From Phycisphaerales bacterium UBA2421 (GTDB lineage: Bacteria; Planctomycetota; Phycisphaerae; Tepidisphaerales; Tepidisphaeraceae): a stretch of 10,635 nt of DNA. Numbering within the stretch: the stretch's first letter is position 1; every line of letters begins with the position of its first letter. The stretch is from assembly GCA_002343075.1 (NCBI GenBank), contig DDRH01000056.1, positions 142,674 through 153,308 of the forward strand, given 5' to 3'. The notes under the pieces were generated by a model that saw only the letters and a list, made by a program, of their open reading frames with translations, was not told where the DNA came from and searched no databases. The translations under genes were made by a program, and so were the position numbers. Below, piece after piece: positions 5,537-10,635 of the stretch.

Positions 5537-6565
5537 GTGAAAAGTGCAATCAAGCTCGCAGCATTGGCTGCCATCAGCTTCGGCGCAACATTTGCGGCGG
5601 CTGACACCATCACCTTCAAAAACGGCGACAAGCTCACGGGCACCGTTGTTGAAATGATCGACGGCAAGATCAAGTTCAAATCGCCGGCGGTTGGCGAGAT
5701 CGTGATCGACAGCCTCGACGTCTCCACGTTCAGCACAGACGGGCTGATCGACCTGCAATTGGCCGACGGAACCATCGTCAAACAGCAGGTGAGCGCCGGC
5801 GAAGAAGGCAAAATCAGCGTCAGCAGCGAAGCGGGCGCGCAGCAATACGACATCAGTTCCATCAAGGGAATTAACCCTCGCACTGGATGGAACGGCAGCC
5901 TTGTCGGCGGCTTCATCATTAACCGCGGCAATACCGAAAACGAGTCGTATCGCGCCGCATTCGACATCAACCGCAGGAGCGAGCAGGATCGCATCCGTTT
6001 CGGTGGTGCGTACAACCTCACGCGCGAGTCGGATGACGACGGCGGGAAGACTTCGACGGTTGATAACTGGTTTACCTTCGGCCAATACGACTATTTCTTC
6101 AACGAAAAACTCTACGGCTATGCCCGTCTGCAGGTGGACCACGATCGTATTGCGGCGCTGGAGTATCGCATCACGCCATCGCTCGGCTTGGGCTATCAGT
6201 GGGTGGAAGGCCCGGTATGGAACTTCAACACCGAAGGCGGCGTCGCCTATGTGTATGAAAAATATGAAGATAACGATGATATCCCCGATTTCGATGACGA
6301 CGACAGCTATGTCGCGCTCCGCCTGGCCTATCACTATGACCGCCGGCTGAACGACAAGGTGCTGCTGTTTCATAACTTGGAGTACATCCCTGCGATCGAC
6401 GATCTGAATAACTTCCAGATCAACACCGACCTCGGTATTCGCGCCGACCTGACCGCGAAGATGTTTGCCGAGTTTAAGTTTGAGCTGAAGCACGACAGCA
6501 CTCCGGCCGCCGGCGCAAAAGAGAACGACTTCCGCTACATTTTCGGCATCGGCTGGGCGTTCTAA
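5537..6565 (+). CDS. DUF481 outer-membrane beta-barrel protein (YdiY-like)
   Basis: The 342-residue product starts with a signal peptide (MKSAIKLAALAAISFGATF, likely cut after A22) and ends in GIGWAF, the terminal-Phe signature of outer-membrane barrels. Residues 23-110 form a small N-terminal domain beginning DTITFKNGDKLTG. Residues 113-342 show alternating beta strands typical of DUF481 (GSLVGGFIINRGNTENESY; VALRLAYHYDRRLNDKVLL; MFAEFKFELKHDSTP). The family includes E. coli YdiY, annotated as salt-induced, but its biochemical role is unknown. The GTG at 5537 is chosen because AGGAG (5525-5529) precedes it by 7 bases and it begins the signal peptide; the longer open frame from 5384 overlaps mscL. 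An Asp-rich acidic stretch (about residues 245-258) could be a surface loop binding divalent cations. A strong terminator follows. Confidence 0.88.
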   Translation: MKSAIKLAALAAISFGATFAAADTITFKNGDKLTGTVVEMIDGKIKFKSPAVGEIVIDSLDVSTFSTDGLIDLQLADGTIVKQQVSAGEEGKISVSSEAGAQQYDISSIKGINPRTGWNGSLVGGFIINRGNTENESYRAAFDINRRSEQDRIRFGGAYNLTRESDDDGGKTSTVDNWFTFGQYDYFFNEKLYGYARLQVDHDRIAALEYRITPSLGLGYQWVEGPVWNFNTEGGVAYVYEKYEDNDDIPDFDDDDSYVALRLAYHYDRRLNDKVLLFHNLEYIPAIDDLNNFQINTDLGIRADLTAKMFAEFKFELKHDSTPAAGAKENDFRYIFGIGWAF

Positions 6566-6636
6566 GTTCGGCAGGATGCCAAGTTTGCCCGCCGGGATCG
6601 AGCGGTGGGTGCATGCGAGTCATACGAACTGTTCAG

Positions 6637-6670
6637 GTGCCTCAGATTGTCACGATTTGAGGCACTTTTT
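6637..6670 (+). terminator. Rho-independent terminator after the DUF481 gene
   Basis: GTGCCTCA (6637-6644) pairs perfectly with TGAGGCAC (6658-6665), and the stem extends by further A-T and G-T pairs around a short loop. TTTTT (6666-6670) follows at once. It lies 72 bases past the DUF481 stop and separates that unit from argC. It also rules out long upstream starts for argC. Confidence 0.88.
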
Positions 6671-6722
6671 CTTGCGCAATGCCCGCCGAGCTGAACTGCA
6701 GTCGATTTCTCCTCCCGCGGAT

Positions 6723-6751
6723 TTGGTCAATCAGCTCTCCAGCCATACATT
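6723..6751 (+). promoter_or_regulatory. Candidate promoter for argC
   Basis: TTGGTC (6723-6728, weak -35) is 17 bases from TACATT (6746-6751, 4 of 6 to the -10 consensus). The -10 box ends 7 bases before the ATG, so transcription would begin at or next to the start codon. No ribosome binding site is seen, which fits a leaderless mRNA. Confidence 0.4.
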
Positions 6752-6758
6752 TCTGCCG

Positions 6759-7733
6759 ATGAACAAGTTGCGCGCGGGAATCGTAGGTGTATCCGGATAC
6801 GGCGGTGGTGAGGCGCTTCGGCTGCTTGCCAACCATCCTTACTTTGATCTGGTGCATGTCGCCGGTGAGTCCTCCGCCGGGCAGAAGCTTCGTGAGCGAT
6901 TTCCCGGGCTGGGCGCGCTGGGCGAGTTGTCGATCGAAAAGTGGGCACCTGGCTCGCTGCCCGAATTGGATGTTTTGTTTGCCTCGCTGCCAACGGGCGA
7001 GAGCAAAACGGGACTGGCGCAAGTGTCGACAAGTACAAAGATTGTCGATATCGGCGGCGACCATCGATACGCCCCGGGGTGGACGTACGGCCTTGCCGAC
7101 GTATGGCCCGATCGCCTCCGCGCCGCTACGCGCGTCGCCAACCCCGGCTGCTACCCTGCGGCGAGTCTGCTCGCGCTTGCCCCGCTGCTCCACGCAGGCT
7201 TGTGTGAACCGGGTGCGCCCATCATCATCGACGCCAAATCCGGCGTAAGCGGCGCCGGCCGGGGCGGCGGTTCGACCTTCGGCTATGCCGAGGTGAATGA
7301 AGATGTCAGTGCGTACGGCCTGCTCAAACACTCGCACATGCCGGAGATCGCCGCGACGATTGCCCAACTGAGCGGCGACGCCTCACGCCTGGTTTTCACT
7401 CCCCACCTCATCCCCATGACCCGCGGGATTCTGGCAACGATTTACGCCACCGGCAGCGCAACCACCGAAGCCTGCACGACCGCCGCGCGACAGTTTTATG
7501 CCGATCGACCGTTCATCCGAATCAGCGACAAGCCCCCGCACACCAAGTGGGCCGCCGGCAGCAATCTCGCGTTCATCCACTATGCATGCGACCCTGCGCG
7601 AAAGCTGATGATGGCCGTCGCCGCCATCGACAACCTCGGCAAAGGCGCCGCCGGGCAGGCGGTGCAGAATGCTAATCTGATGTTCGGGCTGGATGAAACA
7701 ACCGGGCTTACTGGCACGCCGATCTGGCCGTGA
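6759..7733 (+). CDS. argC: N-acetyl-gamma-glutamyl-phosphate reductase
   Basis: ArgC reduces N-acetyl-glutamyl phosphate to the semialdehyde with NADPH, the third step of arginine biosynthesis, in the cytoplasm. The 324-residue product begins with the dinucleotide-binding sequence AGIVGVSGYGGGE (residues 6-18). The catalytic Cys is C131 in NPGCYPAAS, and the family's conserved His is H193 in KHSHMPE. The C-terminal NLGKGAAGQAVQN is also typical. The ATG at 6759 is preferred because the fold starts there and a terminator lies upstream; the open frame extends back to 6576. No argB, argD or argJ is adjacent, so the arginine genes are dispersed or elsewhere. Its stop is 4 bases from the stop of the ExoD-like gene on the opposite strand. 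Confidence 0.96.
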   Translation: MNKLRAGIVGVSGYGGGEALRLLANHPYFDLVHVAGESSAGQKLRERFPGLGALGELSIEKWAPGSLPELDVLFASLPTGESKTGLAQVSTSTKIVDIGGDHRYAPGWTYGLADVWPDRLRAATRVANPGCYPAASLLALAPLLHAGLCEPGAPIIIDAKSGVSGAGRGGGSTFGYAEVNEDVSAYGLLKHSHMPEIAATIAQLSGDASRLVFTPHLIPMTRGILATIYATGSATTEACTTAARQFYADRPFIRISDKPPHTKWAAGSNLAFIHYACDPARKLMMAVAAIDNLGKGAAGQAVQNANLMFGLDETTGLTGTPIWP

Positions 7734-7737
7734 TATG

Positions 7738-8409
7738 TTAGAAGACCTTATCCCAGACTTTCTGTAGCATCTGGAGGATGAAATCGCCCATCAGGAATAG
7801 GATGATCCAGAGGATGATGTTCAGGGCGTGTCCGATCAACAGCGCCACGCCGTCGCGTTCGAGAAGGCCAAACGCGAGAAACATTAGCACCACCGCAGGG
7901 GGGACGTTGTTCCACGGAATGGGAATCGGAAGCGCCAGCGCGACGGCTGCGGCGCAGAGGGAAAGGCCGATCGACCAGTGCCATGCTTTTGACGTCAGCG
8001 GCGAGAGTCTTGGCTTGAGCAGTTTTTCGACTTTGTTCAGCACCCGTTCCACGCCGTTGACCAATCGCTGCAACTTTTCGTTCGATAACTCTCGCCGCGC
8101 GATAAACTTCGGTAGCCAAGGCCGAATGCTGAGCATCACACACGCCCCGAGGAGAAAGATCGCCGCACCGAAGGCTGTTGAAATGCCAGGAATCGGCAGC
8201 ACCAGGAATGGCGCGGTCAAGATGATAATCAGCACGGCATGTCCGCGGTCGCCGAGCACTTCCATCATCCGCGCCAGCGTGATCGACTGCCCGTTGGCGT
8301 CTTTCAGCAGCGCATCGAGGTCATCGGCCAGTCGGCGATTGTGGATTTCACGGGTTTCCGGCGTTTCGGGCGGCGTCGCTGGGGGTTCAGTTATCACGCG
8401 TTCATTCAC
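7738..8409 (-). CDS. ExoD-family integral membrane protein
   Basis: The 223-residue product matches the ExoD family, named for a Rhizobium protein needed for exopolysaccharide synthesis and alkali tolerance. The molecular function of the family is unknown. Family motifs are visible: GDRGHAV (53-59), LPIPG (71-75), RPWLPK (96-101), ALPIPIPWNNVPP (159-171) and GLLERDG (181-187). Hydrophobic segments at about 57-73, 76-95, 146-162, 170-182 and 188-207 suggest four or five membrane spans. The first 30 residues are Pro- and charge-rich. The start is uncertain. The GTG at 8409 abuts AGAAG, while a GTG at 8397 has AGAAGGTGA about 9 bases upstream, a better ribosome-binding distance. It is monocistronic here and convergent with argC. 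Confidence 0.83.
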   Translation of the reverse strand: MNERVITEPPATPPETPETREIHNRRLADDLDALLKDANGQSITLARMMEVLGDRGHAVLIIILTAPFLVLPIPGISTAFGAAIFLLGACVMLSIRPWLPKFIARRELSNEKLQRLVNGVERVLNKVEKLLKPRLSPLTSKAWHWSIGLSLCAAAVALALPIPIPWNNVPPAVVLMFLAFGLLERDGVALLIGHALNIILWIILFLMGDFILQMLQKVWDKVF

Positions 8410-8577
8410 CTTCTGTTGAACAGTCCCAAAGCTTCATTTCCGGTCCTTAAGACGTCAAGCGTCCCGCCGAAACTGCTTTGTCAACTCACCTTACGGTCTA
8501 GCCGATAATGAGCAATGACGCCGCTACCGGCCAAACGTGGCCGAGATGAATTCCATCGTCCACCCAGGCCCCCTGGC

Positions 8578-8605
8578 TTGATATGACGCACATGCCTCCT
8601 ACAAT
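8578..8605 (+). promoter_or_regulatory. Candidate sigma-70 promoter for clpC
   Basis: TTGATA (8578-8583, 5 of 6 to the -35 consensus) is 16 bases from TACAAT (8600-8605, 5 of 6 to the -10 consensus). The start site would be near 8612, giving a leader of about 110 bases. Confidence 0.5.
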
Positions 8606-8657
8606 CGCCAGAGAACAAATTACCTGCCTCGCCGTAAGTTACGTAGAGATCTGATTT

Positions 8658-8675
8658 GTTGTGTATCTAGACAAC
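8658..8675. promoter_or_regulatory. Palindromic operator-like site in the clpC leader
   Basis: GTTGTGTATCTAGACAAC is an imperfect palindrome, GTTGT-8-ACAAC, with further symmetric TA pairs inside (14 of 18 positions symmetric). It lies 46 bases before the clpC ATG and downstream of the candidate promoter, where a repressor could block transcription. It does not match CIRCE (HrcA) and I cannot name the regulator. Confidence 0.4.
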
Positions 8676-8706
8676 GATCCGCTCAATGCTGACGGTGCCG
8701 CCGGTT

Positions 8707-8712
8707 AGGAGA
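8707..8712 (+). promoter_or_regulatory. Ribosome binding site of clpC
   Basis: AGGAGA lies 9 bases before the ATG at 8722 and supports that start. Confidence 0.75.
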
Positions 8713-8721
8713 ACGAAGCTC

Positions 8722-10635
8722 ATGTTTGAACGGTTCACGGATAGAGCAAGAAAAGTGATGGCGCTGGCCAATCAAGAGGCCCAGCGTTTTAACCATGAAT
8801 ACATTGGCACCGAGCATATTTTGCTGGGCCTGGTCAAAGAAGGCTCAGGCGTCGGCGCCAACGTGCTGAAAAATCTGGATGTCGATCTGCGCAAGGTCCG
8901 GCTGGAAGTCGAGAAGCTGGTTAAGAGTGGGCCGGACATGGTCACCATGGGCAAGCTGCCGCAAACGCCGCGTGCCAAGAAGGTGATCGAATATGCCATC
9001 GAAGAAGCGCGTAATCTCAATCACAATTATGTCGGCACGGAACACCTTCTTCTCGGCCTGCTGCGCGAGCACGATGGCGTGGCGGCGCAGGTTCTGATGA
9101 ACCTCGGGCTGAAACTGGAAGAAGTGCGTGAAGAAGTCCTCAACCTCTTGGGTGCAGGCGTGGATAGCGAAGAACCTCAATCACAAGAAAAAGGCCAGCA
9201 GAAGGGCAAGAGTAAAACCCCTGCGCTGGATTCATTCGGCCGCGATTTGACCGAGCTGGCGCGCGATAATCAGCTTGACCCGGTCATCGGCCGGCAAAAC
9301 GAGATCGAACGGGTCATCCAGATCCTTTGCCGCCGTCAGAAAAACAACCCGGTGTTGCTAGGTGAGGCCGGCGTCGGCAAGACTGCAATTGTCGAAGGCC
9401 TTGCGCAGATGATCATCAGCAACAATGTGCCGGAAATCCTGCACGAACGGCGGCTGGTGGTCCTCGACCTGGCGATGATGGTCGCCGGCACGAAGTATCG
9501 CGGGCAGTTTGAAGAACGCATCAAGGCGGTCATGAATGAAGTCCGCCGGGCGAAGAATGTCATTCTCTTCATCGACGAGCTTCATACGCTCGTCGGTGCA
9601 GGCGGTGCCGAGGGAGCAATCGATGCTTCCAATGTGCTGAAGCCCGCGCTGAGCCGCGGCGAGATTCAGTGCATCGGTGCCACCACTTTTGATGAATATC
9701 GTAAGTATATTGAGAAAGATGCGGCCCTGGCGCGCCGGTTTCAGCCGATCACGGTCGAGTCGCCGAGCAAGACCGACGCGGTTGAGATTCTCAAGGGCCT
9801 GCGCGACCGTTACGAGGCCCACCACCGGGTACAGATTCTCGATCAGGCACTCGCGGCAGCGGTGGAACTGTCCGACCGCTACATCACGGGCCGTTGCCTC
9901 CCGGATAAGGCGATTGACGTGCTGGACGAGGCCGGTGCCCGCATCCGCCTGCGCAGCATGACCAAGCCGCCAAACCTGGCCGAGCTTGAAGAACAGATCG
10001 AGCGGCTGAGCATCAGCAAAGATGAAGCCGTTCGCAACGCCGAATATGAGGAAGCCGCGCGCCTGCGCGATCAGGCGGAGCAGCTTCGTGCGAAAAAGGA
10101 AGGCATTCAGAAGCAGTGGAGAGACCGCGCCAAGGAAGTCGACGGCGTGGTGGATGAAGAGGTCATCGCCGAAGTGGTCAGCAAGATGACCGGCGTGCCG
10201 CTGACCCGTCTCGAAAAAGAGGAAGCCCAGCGGTTGCTTGAGCTTGAAAACGAGCTGCACAAGCGCGTTGTATCGCAAGATGAAGCGATCCGGGCGATCA
10301 GCAAGACCATCCGCCGGAGCCGCGCCGGGTTGAAAGACCCGAACCGCCCGATGGGTAGCTTCCTTTTCTTAGGCCCCAGCGGCGTTGGTAAAACGCTTCT
10401 GAGCAAGGCGCTGGCCGAGTTCATGTTCGGCGATGAAGACGCGATGATCATGATCGACATGAGCGAATACATGGAGAAGCACAACGTCTCCAGGCTCATC
10501 GGCGCGCCCCCCGGCTATGTCGGATATGAAGAAGGCGGCCAGCTCACCGAGCGCATCCGCCGGCGGCCATATTCGGTGGTGTTGCTTGACGAAGTAGAGA
10601 AGGCCCACCCTGACGTCTTCAACATGCTGCTGCAG
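8722..10635 (+). CDS. clpC: ClpC-type AAA+ unfoldase, ATPase subunit of a Clp protease (3' end outside window)
   Basis: ClpC forms a hexamer that unfolds proteins and feeds them to ClpP. The 638 codons present cover most of a protein usually about 800-850 residues long. Two Clp_N repeats span about 1-150: [17 protein letters not shown] with GTEHILLGL, and [14 protein letters not shown] with GTEHLLLGL. The glutamates E31 and E107 match the phospho-arginine-binding positions known in Bacillus ClpC. AAA domain 1 has Walker A GEAGVGKT (214-221, Ala for the common Pro), Walker B with D285/E286, and pore-loop Tyr Y259. The middle region has a UVR motif ([17 protein letters not shown], from residue 439), which separates ClpC from ClpA and from ClpB with its longer coiled coil. 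AAA domain 2 has Walker A GPSGVGKT (551-558), pore loop GYVGYEEGG (Y599) and Walker B with D623/E624. The ClpP-docking loop would lie beyond the window. Confidence 0.95.
   Translation, partial: MFERFTDRARKVMALANQEAQRFNHEYIGTEHILLGLVKEGSGVGANVLKNLDVDLRKVRLEVEKLVKSGPDMVTMGKLPQTPRAKKVIEYAIEEARNLNHNYVGTEHLLLGLLREHDGVAAQVLMNLGLKLEEVREEVLNLLGAGVDSEEPQSQEKGQQKGKSKTPALDSFGRDLTELARDNQLDPVIGRQNEIERVIQILCRRQKNNPVLLGEAGVGKTAIVEGLAQMIISNNVPEILHERRLVVLDLAMMVAGTKYRGQFEERIKAVMNEVRRAKNVILFIDELHTLVGAGGAEGAIDASNVLKPALSRGEIQCIGATTFDEYRKYIEKDAALARRFQPITVESPSKTDAVEILKGLRDRYEAHHRVQILDQALAAAVELSDRYITGRCLPDKAIDVLDEAGARIRLRSMTKPPNLAELEEQIERLSISKDEAVRNAEYEEAARLRDQAEQLRAKKEGIQKQWRDRAKEVDGVVDEEVIAEVVSKMTGVPLTRLEKEEAQRLLELENELHKRVVSQDEAIRAISKTIRRSRAGLKDPNRPMGSFLFLGPSGVGKTLLSKALAEFMFGDEDAMIMIDMSEYMEKHNVSRLIGAPPGYVGYEEGGQLTERIRRRPYSVVLLDEVEKAHPDVFNMLLQ

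Larger units (their letters stand above)
8410..8721. other. Divergent intergenic region between the ExoD-like gene and clpC
   Basis: These 312 bases carry no credible gene. They contain the candidate clpC promoter (8578-8605), an 18-base palindrome (8658-8675), the clpC ribosome binding site and a small CCAGG/CCTGG hairpin (8564-8576). No CIRCE heat-shock element is visible. I found no clear promoter for the ExoD-like gene on the minus strand. Confidence 0.6.

Noticed and set aside
5519..6493. 324-codon minus-strand frame opposite the DUF481 gene
   Set aside because: It is the antisense of a well-supported barrel gene with signal peptide, ribosome binding site and terminator; the frame has no recognisable domain.
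8410..8721. CIRCE heat-shock operator upstream of clpC
   Set aside because: No TTAGCACTC-9-GAGTGCTAA or close variant is present; the only palindrome has a different sequence and spacing.
9358..10278. 306-codon minus-strand frame inside clpC
   Set aside because: It lies wholly antisense to the conserved AAA+ domains and is explained by codon bias of the real gene.
1..10635. Mobile element, prophage, defence island or new multi-gene system
   Set aside because: No transposase, integrase, terminal repeats, phage or defence genes were seen; nearly all reading frames belong to conserved chromosomal families.

Overview
This window looks like an ordinary chromosomal segment from a bacterium of the Planctomycetota, possibly class Phycisphaerae. 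The assignment rests mainly on the EF-Tu fragment, whose switch I region reads ATKTVTIA instead of the usual RGITI form. I remember this variant from planctomycete EF-Tu sequences but could not search for it. A moderately high GC content, a secreted LPP20-like repeat protein and a ClpC-type ATPase fit that placement without proving it. I see no insertion sequence, phage gene, CRISPR array, toxin-antitoxin pair or defence cassette, and no convincing new multi-gene system.

Layout. Bases 1-726 hold the start of a minus-strand stable-RNA and translation unit. It has a near-consensus promoter (699-726), a structured leader, tRNA-Thr(GGT) (451-522), a spacer built from 7-bp repeats folded as an inverted repeat, and the first 106 codons of tuf (1-320). 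Bases 816-1781 encode a D-2-hydroxyacid dehydrogenase on the plus strand. Facing it on the minus strand is a two-gene unit, a secreted triple-repeat protein (2259-3425) followed by a small DCC-family (DUF393) thiol-disulfide protein (1836-2228). Divergent from that unit is ispG (3560-4819), the iron-sulfur enzyme of the MEP isoprenoid pathway.

Next come mscL (5047-5475) and a DUF481 outer-membrane beta-barrel gene (5537-6565), ended by a clear intrinsic terminator (6637-6670). Both encode envelope proteins plausibly tied to osmotic stress. argC (6759-7733, arginine biosynthesis) then meets an ExoD-family membrane protein gene on the minus strand (7738-8409) tail to tail, with only 4 bases between them. 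The window ends inside clpC (8722 onward, 638 codons present), which has its own candidate promoter and a leader of roughly 110 bases containing a palindrome.

Most genes are unrelated housekeeping functions, each with its own signals. The items most worth a second look are the tRNA-Thr/tuf leader architecture, the variant EF-Tu switch I, the triple-domain secreted protein, two genes that look leaderless (the dehydrogenase and argC), and the clpC leader palindrome.
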